NCBI GenBank assembly: GCA_964631175.1
Contig: CAZVWH010000002.1
Span: 1-64,000, forward strand
Direction: 5' to 3'
Length of the DNA stretch: 64,000 bases
Source: CAZVWH01 sp964631175
Lineage (GTDB): Bacteria > Planctomycetota > Phycisphaerae > Sedimentisphaerales > Anaerobacaceae
This document shows positions 25,285-34,420 of this stretch, piece by piece. The stretch's first letter is position 1. Each line of letters begins with the position of its first letter. The notes below the pieces were generated by a model, which worked only from the letters and a program-made list of their open reading frames with translations, was not told where the DNA came from and did not search any database. The position numbers were made by a program, and so were the translations under genes.

Positions 25285-26526
25285 GTGAAAACTATATTCG
25301 GCAATAATCCAACAAAAAATTTACGTGGCGTCTGGCTCTTGTACGCTTCGGCGTTCGCAATGTCCATGGCTATCAGCGTATGGTGGACGACTATGCCCTT
25401 TGTAGTCCGCAATATCGGTGGCACCGAGAGCCACGTCGGCTACGCCTGGGCTGCTAATATGATTGGCTACATGTTCTGCCTGCTCCTGGCAGGCTTGGCA
25501 CTGGGCCGGCACAACCCAAAAAACACTACACGCACCGCAGTTGCAGTCAACTTTCTATCAGCTTCGGTAATGGGTATTTTGGTTTATGTCATTCTGTCAA
25601 AAGGCCTTGTCGGCAATTTATATCTGATTTGGCTTGTAATCGCAGCCGGTACGGTGGCGGGAGGTGCAATGTCACTATTCTGGCCTTTTCTTATGAGCTG
25701 GGTATCTGAAGACCTTGAAGGTCGTATCCTGAATCGCCGGCTTGGAACGTACAATGGCATGTGGTCCGCCGCTGCAATGATAGGGCCATTACTCGGTGGT
25801 GTCTTTGTTGAAACAAGTACACTGCTTCCTATCGTTTTTACTGCCGGAGGTTTTATAATCTGCTTTCTATCTCTGACCGTCGCAACCGATGGCTCCGTTC
25901 AGACAACCTTGTTTCGCGATGTAGAAACCCGCCCGGTGGCCGGCTGTGAGAGTAGAGCTACCTTAGTGCGGTTTCGCTGGATGGCTCGTATAGCTCTATT
26001 TAGCTCCTGGGCCTGCCTGGGTGTCACGCGCTCACAGTTCGCACTGCTATTTACGAGCATGGACTTTTCGGAGACATGGTTCGGCATAATAGTCACTATA
26101 TTCGGCATCTTCAATTTCGCCGTGTTGACAGCCGCCGGCAAAAGTATCTTCTGGCACTTCAAACCTTTATTTTTAATCACCGCTCAGACGCTTCTTCCGC
26201 TGTCACTTCTAATGATCATCTTTGGCCGATCGCTTCCAATATTTATCCTGTCTTTTATTATCATGGGCTGTGGTTTTGGCTTTGCTTACAGCTCGCACCT
26301 TTACTATGGCTCCTGCGGCAGCAAAAAACGTTCCGTGCAGATGGTTATTCATGAGGCGACAATCTCTATCGGCATCATCGTCGGCTCAGGCGCAGGCGGA
26401 TACCTCGCAAAGAACATCGGCCTTTATCAGCCTTACTGGTTTGTCCTTACTCTTGTAGCTGTTGGCTTATTTATCCAACTGACTCTGCTTCTGCATAGCA
26501 AGCTAACGCAAAAGAGCGGTTCGTGA
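25285..26526 (+). CDS. Major facilitator superfamily transporter
   Basis: A 413-residue, twelve-helix MFS protein of the inner membrane. Hydrophobic segments run from LYASAFAMSMAISVWW to the last at YWFVLTLVAVGLFIQLTLLL, with a central basic loop (about residues 205-235). The closest layout is the YajR/multidrug-type subgroup without obvious substrate residues. The start is GTG 25285 after AGGTAAGG; no ATG fits the first helix. Substrate unknown. It is a single gene, not clearly in an operon, and another MFS gene of different sequence lies at 35757. Confidence 0.83.
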   Translation: MKTIFGNNPTKNLRGVWLLYASAFAMSMAISVWWTTMPFVVRNIGGTESHVGYAWAANMIGYMFCLLLAGLALGRHNPKNTTRTAVAVNFLSASVMGILVYVILSKGLVGNLYLIWLVIAAGTVAGGAMSLFWPFLMSWVSEDLEGRILNRRLGTYNGMWSAAAMIGPLLGGVFVETSTLLPIVFTAGGFIICFLSLTVATDGSVQTTLFRDVETRPVAGCESRATLVRFRWMARIALFSSWACLGVTRSQFALLFTSMDFSETWFGIIVTIFGIFNFAVLTAAGKSIFWHFKPLFLITAQTLLPLSLLMIIFGRSLPIFILSFIIMGCGFGFAYSSHLYYGSCGSKKRSVQMVIHEATISIGIIVGSGAGGYLAKNIGLYQPYWFVLTLVAVGLFIQLTLLLHSKLTQKSGS

Positions 26527-26763
26527 TTCGTAGTTAGTCAATCGTCCATCGCCTATGGTTGTCAAGCCTCGTCTGCCGTTGTTCGGTGTTGTTATTTGAC
26601 ATTCTTGACGGTCGTTCATGTGCAAGCAGCAATCCAATTCTCATCATTGCAAGGAGCCCCTCGGCCAAGCTCAGGATAAAAACTTCACGATGAAGCAATC
26701 TTTGATTTGGCATTTTGTATCTTGAACATTCGAATTTAGCTATAGCCACTTCATATATTTCGG

Positions 26764-26785
26764 ACTCGTGCTTTGTAGCACGAGT
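26764..26785. terminator. Perfect hairpin, possible weak terminator
   Basis: Nine-pair stem ACTCGTGCT/AGCACGAGT with loop TTGT, followed by TTGTTG. The T-run is short and it lies 240 bases past the MFS stop, so it may equally be a dispersed repeat. Confidence 0.4.
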
Positions 26786-26807
26786 TTGTTGACGTAGTAA
26801 ATTTACA

Positions 26808-26893
26808 TGGGTTCAAACCCGTGGCATTCGCCGCAACAGGCTCTGCCTGTCCGCCTTTGGTGGATAACTTCATCTACGGGTCGAAACCCATAG
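26808..26893. repeat. CGGGTT-type palindromes
   Basis: CATGGGTTCAAACCCGTGGC at the left and TCTACGGGTCGAAACCCATA at the right, in opposite orientation, around GCAACAGGCTCTGCCTGTCC. A related ACGGGC/GCCCGTGGC palindrome ends the CooF-like gene at 46394. Confidence 0.5.
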
Positions 26894-27068
26894 AATTGCG
26901 TCGGAATAATTAAAAATACTTAAAAACAGCTAATTTTTGATCAAAACGCACGCATTTTTGGTTAGTTTTCGCTTATTTTTGCTCATTTTTACTACTTTCC
27001 GATTTTGCCACTAAGTTGTTGTGTTATAAACAATTATAAAAATTTTTCAAAAATGTCTTAATAACCAA

Positions 27069-27221
27069 ATGTCTAAAGGCACATACAGATATGCAGAATT
27101 AGAGGGATATTTCCTGCGGATTTTTGAGGTGGATTATGGATATGCTATATACAAAATAAGCGATGCGCTTCATGAGATTTGTCCCCGAGCGAAGCGAAGG
27201 ATACTAAACGTTAACGCATGA
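27069..27221 (+). CDS. Possible 50-residue protein
   Basis: Frame starting MSKGTYRYAELEGYFLRIFE, continuing with VDYGYAIYKI and a basic end. Composition is protein-like, but there is no good ribosome site and its end overlaps the convergent gene at 27211 by eleven bases. Could be a fragment. Confidence 0.28.
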   Translation: MSKGTYRYAELEGYFLRIFEVDYGYAIYKISDALHEICPRAKRRILNVNA

Positions 27222-27852
27222 CCCATCGTTTGCCTTTATAGGCTAAACCGAGGTCGGATCTCAGCCTTGGATCGCCTCTCAGGCTGTAGCTGAACTCCAG
27301 GGTCTTTCTCAGATAGACTTTGATTGCTCTGCCAGTTTCATCCTTTTGTACCGGATGGTCTATGGCTACTGTCTCATTGCTCAGACCGGCTATAAATACT
27401 TGAAAACTCGTGGCTTGCACATCAAAATCGGGCCAAATAATGGCAATATCTTTGGCATTATCTTCGCCTTGAAGAATTTTATTACCAGACTTGTGTAGAG
27501 GTTCAAGTAATGGATATTTGCTCTGATGGCGTGTTTTTATCAACTCGAAAACCTCTGGCGAGGTAAATTTGCCGGCTGGTATGATTTGGAAAGTATCTGT
27601 CATCAGCTCACATGTGGGGTAGAAGTCGACATCTTGATTTGTATTATTTACCAGCGTTATTATGGTGTACCAGAATCTTCTCGGCGTGCCTTGTACGCCT
27701 GGCTGTAACACAATCTGCTGGAGATGCTCGAAGGTTACATCAACCGTCCATTCTCCCGGACCCGGCACGATAGCCGGCTCAGGAGCAGATAAACATATAC
27801 ATGTCACTAAGGACAGAAGCACGCAGGTCCCATAAAACAGACTTTTCATCAT
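27211..27852 (-). CDS. Exported protein of unknown function
   Basis: Not recognised as a named family. The 213-residue product has a signal peptide (MMKSLFYGTCVLLSLVTCIC, cleavage near LSAPEP) and an Ig-like or beta-sandwich body: WTVDVTFEHLQQI, FWYTIITLVNNTNQDVDFYP and KTLEFSYSLRGDPR. The phrase about a vector of non-conserved tension between a tense and a reference state does not apply; what can be seen is a conserved pattern, common in planctomycete secretomes, in which a comparison strand (TLVNNTNQDVDF) precedes a long loop and a final basic strand. GAGGGATAC lies before the start. Probably periplasmic. Confidence 0.62.
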   Translation of the reverse strand: MMKSLFYGTCVLLSLVTCICLSAPEPAIVPGPGEWTVDVTFEHLQQIVLQPGVQGTPRRFWYTIITLVNNTNQDVDFYPTCELMTDTFQIIPAGKFTSPEVFELIKTRHQSKYPLLEPLHKSGNKILQGEDNAKDIAIIWPDFDVQATSFQVFIAGLSNETVAIDHPVQKDETGRAIKVYLRKTLEFSYSLRGDPRLRSDLGLAYKGKRWVMR

Positions 27853-28204
27853 GTATCCCTCATAAGTAAATAATAGCTATGTTTTTATGAAACGTTTACT
27901 GGCGTTCCAATCAATATTTTACACTAAAACAGCTAAAAAGCCAAGAACATTCTCTCGCGATGACTCATTTTTGAGTTGGCTTTGGCCATAACCGGTACTT
28001 TTGGAGTAAGTTAGGCAATTACTAAGGGCTACCGGAAAAAACCTCAAGCATAGGAGCTTGTGTTGACGATACAGAAAGCGTCCGATAAGTTAGGACTTTA
28101 GTTTAGGACGGCCGGCTTTACTGTTTATTGTCATTAGCTTGACCAGGTTCCAGCAGTCGGTCTGAAAAGGTGTTGGTGTTTGATTGTTCCACATTTTGAT
28201 AAAG
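27853..28204. other. Intergenic region, divergent promoters expected
   Basis: About 350 bases between divergent genes. AT-rich, with no repeat family or clear promoter box that I can defend. Confidence 0.5.
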
Positions 28205-28432
28205 ATGATAACAGTAAAGTGCGCTAAATGTAAAAGAAGGATATTTAGATATTTGAAGATTGGTAAAGGCAAATTATGGCACTGCTGGAAGGACAGAATA
28301 ATCGAAGATAACTCGATCCGAGAAGAAACTGAGATTAAATGTCGATGCGGTAATTTAGTTGGTATTGATGAGGGAAAATGGATTAAGATGAAACAGCATT
28401 CTTTTACACACTCGGGAGTAATAAAGAAATGA
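28205..28432 (+). CDS. Small zinc-ribbon protein
   Basis: A 75-residue protein with two cysteine knuckles, CAKCKRR near the start and CRCGN near residue 55, with CWKD between, so a zinc ribbon is likely. The rest is strongly basic. It begins the block of archaeal-looking genes. The ATG at 28205 places the first knuckle five residues in, as is usual for such proteins; a frame starting 21 bases earlier adds MFHILIK. Function unknown: nucleic-acid or protein binding are both possible. Confidence 0.6.
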   Translation: MITVKCAKCKRRIFRYLKIGKGKLWHCWKDRIIEDNSIREETEIKCRCGNLVGIDEGKWIKMKQHSFTHSGVIKK

Positions 28433-28489
28433 ACGGATAAAGCATAACTATACTCATTGTAGTGAACATTTGCGACTATTTAAGATAAA

Positions 28490-29026
28490 ATGATGGAAGT
28501 ATTAGTTGGCTCAGAAAACCCGGTAAAAATAGAGGCAGCCAAGGAAGTTTTCTCAAAATATTTTGGTCGAGTAAAAGTAACTGGGTTTGAGGTTCCCAGT
28601 AAGGTTTCTGCCCAGCCTATTGATGAAGAGGCCTTTGAAGGGGCAAAAAATAGAGCCATGGAACTGAAGAAATTGAATGAAAAGAAAAACTTAGGGGCTG
28701 ATTTTTTTGTTGGAATCGAAGGAGGAATCACAAAACTTTATTCAAAGTGGTTTGCTTCAGGGGTGGGATGTGTAATTGACAATCAAGGAAGGATTGGCTA
28801 CGGCGTATCGCCTTACTTTGAACTTCCGGAAAGCATTGTTGAGCAGCTTTTCTCAGGCAGTGAATTGGGCAAAGTAATGGAAAAGGTAAGCGGCAAGGAT
28901 AATATAAGACAAGGAGAAGGAGCGATAGGATTTCTTAGTAAGGCAGTAATGGACAGAAAGACCCTCTATATCCATTGTTTAATAGCTGCTTTGGTTCCCT
29001 TCTTAAATAAAGAGTTGTATTTTTAG
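28490..29026 (+). CDS. yjjX: Non-canonical purine NTP phosphatase (YjjX/XTPase family)
   Basis: House-cleaning enzyme that hydrolyses inosine and xanthosine triphosphates before they enter nucleic acid. The 178 residues match the family throughout: VLVGSENPVKIEA at the start, EVPSKVSAQPIDEEAFEGA, the GADFFVGIEGG active-site strand, and DNIRQGEGAIGFLSK. The sequence looks closer to the archaeal (Mja-type) members than to the enterobacterial YjjX in length and in its short C-terminus. Its stop is followed two bases later by the UPF0282 gene, so the two are almost certainly co-transcribed. Confidence 0.87.
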   Translation: MMEVLVGSENPVKIEAAKEVFSKYFGRVKVTGFEVPSKVSAQPIDEEAFEGAKNRAMELKKLNEKKNLGADFFVGIEGGITKLYSKWFASGVGCVIDNQGRIGYGVSPYFELPESIVEQLFSGSELGKVMEKVSGKDNIRQGEGAIGFLSKAVMDRKTLYIHCLIAALVPFLNKELYF

Positions 29027-29028
29027 CT

Positions 29029-29961
29029 ATGCATATTGAGATTATAGGGACTGAGTCGTTGGGGGTTCGCGGGCTTTCCTGCAAAATCGAAACCGAAGAG
29101 CGTAAGATATTAATCGACCCGGGAATAGCGTTAGGCTACAACAGGCATGGATTGCTTCCCCACCCTTTTCAAGTAGCAGTAGGAAGAGTGATTCGCAATA
29201 AGATTATATCAGCATTAAGAGGTGCTACTGATGTTGTAATTAGTCATTATCATGGCGACCATATTCCTTTGGTTGATGCCAATCCTTATCAACTTAAAGC
29301 AGGGGAAATAGCCAATCTACAGCAGGATATTCAATTTTGGGCCAAAGGTTTGACTGGACTTTCCCAGAATATGAAAGTCAGAGCTCATTCTTTATGTGCT
29401 GTCTTGAATAAGGACTTGCCCAACGCTGAAGGGATAAGCGATGGACCCATGGCTTTTTCTGGAGCCGTACCTCACGGCCAAGCGAATAACCGTTTTGGAC
29501 AAGTGATGATGACTAAAATCGAAGATGGAGGACAAGTTTTTGTCCACGCCTCTGATATTCAACTGCTTGATAGAAAAGCTATTTTACAAATATTACAATG
29601 GCATCCGGATATAGTGCTTGCTTCCGGACCTCCTTTATATTTACCCTGGCTATCAAATGAGCGGCGCAAGATTGCCTGGCAAAATGCGGTATCTCTGTCC
29701 CGAGGAGTAGATACTTTAATTCTCGATCATCATATGACCAGGTGCGAAGAAGGAGTTGTGTGGTTGAAGCGTTTATCTTACGAAACAGGCAAAAGGGTTG
29801 TTTGTGCTGCTGATTTTATGAAAAAGCCTCGACTTTTTCTCGAGGCCTGGCGAGGGCAGCTATATAAAGATATGCCCGTGCCAAGAAATTGGCACCGGGA
29901 TTATGCGCAAGGCAAGGCGGGAGTCGAGCCTTATCGAGAATGGCGAGGCTATAAGGTGTAA
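29029..29961 (+). CDS. UPF0282-family metallo-beta-lactamase-fold protein
   Basis: A 310-residue MBL-fold protein of the UPF0282 type, a family best known from archaea. Metal ligands are visible in SHYHGDHIPL (about residues 83-92), with further ligands in GAVPHGQAN, HASDIQ and LDHHMTR. The product has no signal peptide, so it is cytoplasmic; the substrate is unknown (nucleic acid or small ester). It starts two bases after yjjX. Its neighbours include two further MBL proteins of a different subfamily. The family call is good; the archaeal origin is inference. Confidence 0.83.
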   Translation: MHIEIIGTESLGVRGLSCKIETEERKILIDPGIALGYNRHGLLPHPFQVAVGRVIRNKIISALRGATDVVISHYHGDHIPLVDANPYQLKAGEIANLQQDIQFWAKGLTGLSQNMKVRAHSLCAVLNKDLPNAEGISDGPMAFSGAVPHGQANNRFGQVMMTKIEDGGQVFVHASDIQLLDRKAILQILQWHPDIVLASGPPLYLPWLSNERRKIAWQNAVSLSRGVDTLILDHHMTRCEEGVVWLKRLSYETGKRVVCAADFMKKPRLFLEAWRGQLYKDMPVPRNWHRDYAQGKAGVEPYREWRGYKV

Positions 29962-29987
29962 AATGGCCAAGAGCAAAAGGTGCAAAA

Positions 29988-30671
29988 ATGAAAGTTACGA
30001 TTATTTATGATAATGAAGTTTACCCCGTTAGAGAACCGAAGGAAAAAGTCTCTAATGGGCTTTACAAGGAAGGCCTTGTTGCTGATTGGGGATTTTCCTG
30101 TCTGGTGGAAGTAGAGAATACCCCGAAAATCCTTTTTGATACCGGAACGAATGGTTCCATACTGCTTTCCAATATGGAAAAACTCAATATCGACCCTGCT
30201 TCCATCGATGAGGTCTTTATTTCACATCCGCATTTTGACCATATAGGAGGCCTTTCGGCCTTTCTTAATGTCAGAAGTGATGTGCGAGTTTATGTCCCTG
30301 TGTTACTGAGGGGAGTTCGTGGCGCAAAGGAAGTGATTTCTATTAGTGAACCCGTAAAAATCCACGAGAATGTCTTCTCTACTGGCGAACTTGATGGCAT
30401 AGAGCAGAGTATGGCGGTTAAAACAGGCAAAGGGATAGTTTTAATTGTAGGATGCTCGCATCCAAAGATGGCAGATATTCTCAAAGCAGCTTCGCAATTC
30501 GGAAAGGTTTATGCAATAGTTGGCGGCATGCATGGATTCAGTGAGTTCGACTTGTTCAAAGATATGGAACTGATTTGTCCTGCCCATTGTACCGCCTATA
30601 AAGCCCAGATAAAGTCGCGCTATCCTGATAAGTACGTTGTGGCAGGAGCAGGTAAAGTGATAGAGATATGA
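29988..30671 (+). CDS. DHPP-synthase-like MBL protein (COG1237 type)
   Basis: A 227-residue cytoplasmic MBL protein resembling archaeal 7,8-dihydropterin-6-methyl-4-(beta-D-ribofuranosyl)aminobenzene-5'-phosphate synthase-like proteins. Marks: TIIYDNEVYP, WGFSCLVE, KILFDTGTNGS, the metal motif HPHFDHIGGL, VGCSHPKM and GGMHGF. A related but exported paralogue is encoded at 33584. AAAGG lies before the ATG; the next gene overlaps by four bases (ATGA), indicating an operon. Enzyme activity cannot be fixed from sequence: the name reflects the family, and several members are simply pterin or phosphodiester hydrolases. Confidence 0.82.
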   Translation: MKVTIIYDNEVYPVREPKEKVSNGLYKEGLVADWGFSCLVEVENTPKILFDTGTNGSILLSNMEKLNIDPASIDEVFISHPHFDHIGGLSAFLNVRSDVRVYVPVLLRGVRGAKEVISISEPVKIHENVFSTGELDGIEQSMAVKTGKGIVLIVGCSHPKMADILKAASQFGKVYAIVGGMHGFSEFDLFKDMELICPAHCTAYKAQIKSRYPDKYVVAGAGKVIEI

Positions 30672-31219
30672 AAAAAATATTTGTGTTAACTTTAATATTT
30701 GCTTTTCTGGCCATTCTTGTTGAATCTGTAAACTTAATTCTCCAATTGAACGGTAAGAAACTTACCAAATGGTTCGGCAAGAATGCCTTTAGCATTCACA
30801 TGATAACTACTGGTATTTTTTGGGCGATTACATTCTGCCTGATAGTTTATCTACAATTCGGGAACCATCCTCTATTTCACAGTAGCATTATCTTAAAATA
30901 CGCAGGATTAATTTTGCTAATTACCGGCCTCATCATGGCTTTCTGGGCGTTTAAGTTGTTGGGATTGAAAAGAGCACTGTGTCTAAACTTCTTCCAAGAA
31001 GAAGTCCCGGTGGTAAGGGAATCTTTGTATAAGTGCATTAAAAATCCACTTGATTATGGTATATGGATGGCGCTTGTTGGCTTTGCCATTTTTACAAGAT
31101 CTGTTTATAATCTGCTTATTGCTGTCGAATTTATAATCATTATGATACCCCATATAGTCCTGGAGAATAAACCTTTAAATAAAGAAGATGGTGGTAAATT
31201 AAAGCAAAACATCACATAA
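30668..31219 (+). CDS. Membrane methyltransferase-like protein (ICMT/PEMT type)
   Basis: A 183-residue protein with about five membrane helices and the C-terminal pattern of isoprenylcysteine/phospholipid methyltransferases: LYKCIKNPLDYGIWMALVGF followed by a helix and a conserved acid near the end (PHIVLENKP). It overlaps the preceding MBL gene by four bases, so translation is likely coupled. Substrate unknown; relatives methylate lipids, thiols or prenyl-cysteine. The usual RHP motif reads KNP here, as in many prokaryotic members. Confidence 0.7.
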   Translation: MKKIFVLTLIFAFLAILVESVNLILQLNGKKLTKWFGKNAFSIHMITTGIFWAITFCLIVYLQFGNHPLFHSSIILKYAGLILLITGLIMAFWAFKLLGLKRALCLNFFQEEVPVVRESLYKCIKNPLDYGIWMALVGFAIFTRSVYNLLIAVEFIIIMIPHIVLENKPLNKEDGGKLKQNIT

Positions 31220-31265
31220 TAGCATTTTCAAGGTCGACAATTTGCGTGTTGGGTAACTCTGGCGG

Positions 31266-31372
31266 CAAGATTTGTAAAAAGAGACTTTAATTGGTTTCGA
31301 CTCGGGGAAGATTTTGGTACTATCGTGGAATTGGAAGGCTTGGTTACGTAGCCAAGCGTTTAATATGGGAAA
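31266..31372 (+). repeat. Approx. 100-bp repeat, copy 1 (upstream of FAD oxidoreductase)
   Basis: Shares AAAGAGACTT(T/C)AATTGGTT, AGATTTT, TGGAATTG(G/C)AAGGCTTGG and GTAGCCAAGCGTTTAAT with copy 2 at 35606-35703. The 3' part holds the hairpin GCTTGG...CCAAGC. It ends about 50 bases before the next start codon. Confidence 0.75.
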
Positions 31373-31424
31373 TCTCAGTTAAGGATAATATTGGCGTAAA
31401 CAAGTGCCAATCATCAGGATGGTT

Positions 31425-32762
31425 ATGGAGAAGGCAGACATATTGATCGTAGGCGGAAGCGCAGCAGGTATCACGACCGCTATCAGTGCAAGGAGATACT
31501 ATCCGGACACTAAGATTGTTGTAATTCGTAGAGAGAAGCAGGTACTAATTCCTTGTGGTATCCCATACATCTTCGGTACCGTTGGATCGCCGGATAAGAA
31601 TCTTATCCCGGATACTGTCCTTACAAAAAATAACGTAGGGCTGACTATAGATGAAGTGGTCTCCATAAATAAAGATATGAGGATAGTGGAGACCGCGAGC
31701 GGCAGGACTTTCCAGTATGAAAAAATGGTTCTGGCGACAGGCTCACTACCGTTGGTTCCTGCAATACCGGGAGTTGAGCTGGCTAATGTTTTTACGGTAA
31801 GGAAGGATGTGGAGTCCCTTCAAAAGCTTTTGGATGCTTTAGACCAGGCTAAAGACCTTGTTATCGTTGGGGGTGGTTTCATTGGGTTGGAATTTGCTGA
31901 TGAGTGTAAGAAGCGAGGGATTGCGAATGTAATTGTCGTCGAGCTTTTGCCTCACTGTCTCCTTTTGGCGTGCGACGATGAGATATGCGTTCGAGTGGAG
32001 AAGAAGCTATCGGAAAGAGGTATAAAGGTCCTGGTCCATAGAAAGGTGGAATCTATCGCCGGGAACAAAAAAGTAGGTTATGTGGTATTGGATAACGGTC
32101 AGAAAATCAAAGCAGATGTGGTTATTTTGGGACTAGGAGTCACTCCAAACATCCAACTTGCCCAGAATGCCAGCTTGGAAGTGGACAAGAAGGAAGGGAT
32201 ATGCGTTGACGAATTTATGAGGACAAGTGACGAGAATATTTTTGCAGTAGGCGACTGTACTCGCAAAAGGTGCTTTTTCACAGGGAGGCCTTCAGTTGTC
32301 CGGCTGGCGTCCATAGCGACTATGGAGGCAAGGGTCGCTGGTGCAAATCTCTTTAGACTGCGTCATCGAAGTGAATGCCCGATCGGCGTATTCGGTACTG
32401 TGATAGGCGACCTCGCGATTGGATCGGCCGGCATGACTGAGAGAGGGGCAAAGGAAGCAGGATTTGACGTCGTCACTGGAGAAGCTGAAGCGCCGGACAA
32501 GCACCCAGCATCGATGCCGGGTACGAGCAACTTAGCAGTGAAGCTGGTTTTTGAAAAGGATACTCGTGTACTACTGGGCGGTCAGGTCCATGGCAGTATG
32601 ACAGCTGGTAAGGTAGCGAATTTCATTGGAGCTCTTATACAGAAAAGGATGAGAGCAGACGAGATAATCACATTTCAGGTGGGCACGCATCCCATGCTTA
32701 CCGCCTCGCCTATATCTCACCAGGTTGAGAACGCCGCCGAGATTGCTCTAACAAAGCTGTAA
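31425..32762 (+). CDS. FAD/NAD(P)-dependent disulfide oxidoreductase (CoA-disulfide reductase/NADH oxidase type)
   Basis: A 445-residue class of pyridine-nucleotide disulfide oxidoreductase. FAD site ILIVGGSAAGITTA at the N-terminus; the single redox cysteine in IPCGIPYIFG (about residue 44) typical of CoA-disulfide reductases and Nox enzymes; NAD site VIVGGGFIGLEFADECKKRG; second FAD site NIFAVGDCT; C-terminal dimerisation domain (GTVIGDLAIGSAGMTE). The start at ATG 31425 fits homologues; GTG 31404 and ATG 31419 are also in frame. It is a distant paralogue of the enzyme at 46568, which lacks the cysteine. It may remove oxygen or reduce CoA or polysulfide; context does not decide. Confidence 0.85.
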   Translation: MEKADILIVGGSAAGITTAISARRYYPDTKIVVIRREKQVLIPCGIPYIFGTVGSPDKNLIPDTVLTKNNVGLTIDEVVSINKDMRIVETASGRTFQYEKMVLATGSLPLVPAIPGVELANVFTVRKDVESLQKLLDALDQAKDLVIVGGGFIGLEFADECKKRGIANVIVVELLPHCLLLACDDEICVRVEKKLSERGIKVLVHRKVESIAGNKKVGYVVLDNGQKIKADVVILGLGVTPNIQLAQNASLEVDKKEGICVDEFMRTSDENIFAVGDCTRKRCFFTGRPSVVRLASIATMEARVAGANLFRLRHRSECPIGVFGTVIGDLAIGSAGMTERGAKEAGFDVVTGEAEAPDKHPASMPGTSNLAVKLVFEKDTRVLLGGQVHGSMTAGKVANFIGALIQKRMRADEIITFQVGTHPMLTASPISHQVENAAEIALTKL

Positions 32763-32933
32763 AAGAAGTTTAGAGGTTGATGAGGCCCTAAATGGGGGGG
32801 GTAATCCGGGTTAACTACGATGGTATCATATACATCGCCATACGAGATACCAATGTTACTATCAAATTAAAATACATAGAATCAATTCTAATAGTCTCTG
32901 GTCTGTTTTAAAAATCGGAAAGGTTGAAATTAT

Positions 32934-33578
32934 ATGTCTGAGGAGCATGTCCCTGCTGATTACACTGAGATGGACCTTTTAGAGGCAAAGCGTTTTGATA
33001 AAAAGGTCAAAGAAAACTTTATGCCAGCGATTATCTCTACGGTTAAACAAATCATTGAGGATTATGGTGTTTTGCAGGGTGTATGTGTGGATGTTGGATG
33101 TGGAACGGCTGTTTTTGCAATTGAGTTATGCGGATATTCCAAGCTGAAGATATATGCGTTGGAAAAGGAAAAAGCAATAAACGAAGTAGCACGCCTGAAT
33201 ATTGAAAAAGAGCAATTGACAGGTAGGATAATCCCCGTATTAGGTGATGCTCATGACTTGCCTTTTGAGGACGAATTTGCCGATTTCGTAATCAGCAGAG
33301 GTTCATATCATTGTTGGAAGGATAAGGTACGGGTATTTAAAGAAATTTATAGAGTGTTAAAGAAGGGAGGCATTGGTTTTGTCGGCGGCGGATTTGGGCG
33401 ATATGTCACTGAGGAAGATTTAAACAGAATGAATTCTCTAAGAGACCGTTCTCTGAAAGAGGGTGCAAAGACTTACAGTTTGCCTGATAAATTAAGAGAG
33501 ATTATATATAAAGCAGGTATATCTAATTTCCGTATAATGTATGATAAAGCAGGTCTTTGGGCAGAAATAAGGAAATAG
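32934..33578 (+). CDS. Class I SAM-dependent methyltransferase
   Basis: A 214-residue Rossmann-fold methyltransferase. Motif I is VCVDVGCGTAVFAIEL, the acidic end of strand 2 is YALEKEKA, GDAHDLPFEDEFADFVISRG gives motifs II-III, and the post-motif block KEIYRVLKKGGIGFVGGG is the usual UbiE/type-11 pattern. AAAGG lies about eleven bases before the ATG. The next gene (exported MBL protein) begins five bases after its stop, so they share a transcript. Substrate unknown; small molecule more likely than nucleic acid. Confidence 0.85.
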   Translation: MSEEHVPADYTEMDLLEAKRFDKKVKENFMPAIISTVKQIIEDYGVLQGVCVDVGCGTAVFAIELCGYSKLKIYALEKEKAINEVARLNIEKEQLTGRIIPVLGDAHDLPFEDEFADFVISRGSYHCWKDKVRVFKEIYRVLKKGGIGFVGGGFGRYVTEEDLNRMNSLRDRSLKEGAKTYSLPDKLREIIYKAGISNFRIMYDKAGLWAEIRK

Positions 33579-33583
33579 GAAAA

Positions 33584-34420
33584 ATGCAATTGTATAAGCT
33601 AAAAAGCGTAATTTTGGTCTCGATATTTGCCACATTATTCATACTTTCGGCAAATGTAATGTCCCGGGAGAAAGCGGCTGAACCCAATTCAGACAGCAAT
33701 GATTTAACGCTCACCATAATTTATGATAATAATCCTTATGAAAAAAACTTGGAGACCAGATGGGGTTTTTCTTGCTACGTAAAGGGGACAAAGAAGACCA
33801 TTCTTTTTGATGTTGGTGGTGAGAGTTCTGTACTTCTTGCGAATATGAGGAAGCTGGGAATTGACCCTAAGACGGTAGATGTAATAATGCTTTCTCACGT
33901 TCACTACGACCATATCGGCGGATTAAGCGATTTTTTGAGGGTTAATCCCGAGCTTACCGTCTATATGCCCAGATCTCTGCCGCGAAGTGTTAAAAATATA
34001 GTCGAGAAGGCTGGCGCAAAATTGGTTGAGGTTCACAAACCTATAAAAATTTGTGAAGATGTTTATTCTACAGGCCAGTTAGGGATCTTTATAAAAGAGC
34101 AATCGCTTATAATAAAAACATCCAAGGGATTGGTGGTGATTACAGGTTGTGCTCATCCAGGGATTGCGAATATAGTTAAAAAGGCAAAGGAGATGCTCAA
34201 AAGCGATGTGTATTTAGCACTGGGAGGCTTTCATTTGTGCTGGATGAGTAGCTGGCAGATAAAGGGGATTGTCAATGGACTAAAAGAGCAAAAGGTCAAG
34301 AGAGTGGCTCCTTGTCATTGTTCAGGCGACCTTGCCAGAAAACACTTTGAAAAGACTTACGGAAAAGACTTTGTCCTTTCGGGGGCAGGGAAAAAGATAA
34401 CCATAAAAGATGCTTTCTAA
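33584..34420 (+). CDS. Exported DHPP-synthase-like MBL protein
   Basis: A 278-residue paralogue of the protein at 29988, sharing TIIYDN, RWGFSCYV, TILFDVGGESSVLLANM, the metal motif HVHYDHIGGL, TGCAHPGI and GAGKKI, but with an N-terminal hydrophobic signal (LKSVILVSIFATLFILSANV) that sends it outside the cytoplasm. It has extra cysteines (FHLCW, PCHCSGD). The start ATG 33584 has AGGAAAA upstream; a longer frame begins inside the previous gene. Its last eleven bases overlap the start of the CcdA-like membrane protein, suggesting that the two work together, for instance in thiol supply to the exported enzyme (inference). Confidence 0.82.
   Translation: MQLYKLKSVILVSIFATLFILSANVMSREKAAEPNSDSNDLTLTIIYDNNPYEKNLETRWGFSCYVKGTKKTILFDVGGESSVLLANMRKLGIDPKTVDVIMLSHVHYDHIGGLSDFLRVNPELTVYMPRSLPRSVKNIVEKAGAKLVEVHKPIKICEDVYSTGQLGIFIKEQSLIIKTSKGLVVITGCAHPGIANIVKKAKEMLKSDVYLALGGFHLCWMSSWQIKGIVNGLKEQKVKRVAPCHCSGDLARKHFEKTYGKDFVLSGAGKKITIKDAF

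Larger units (their letters stand above)
26527..27210. other. Intergenic region with hairpins
   Basis: Nothing clearly coding apart from a possible 50-codon frame at 27069. Contains a strong hairpin (26764-26785) and the CATGGGTTCAAACCCGTGGC palindrome with its partner ACGGGTCGAAACCCAT (26808-26893). The stretch 26900-27060 is AT-rich and unstructured. Confidence 0.55.
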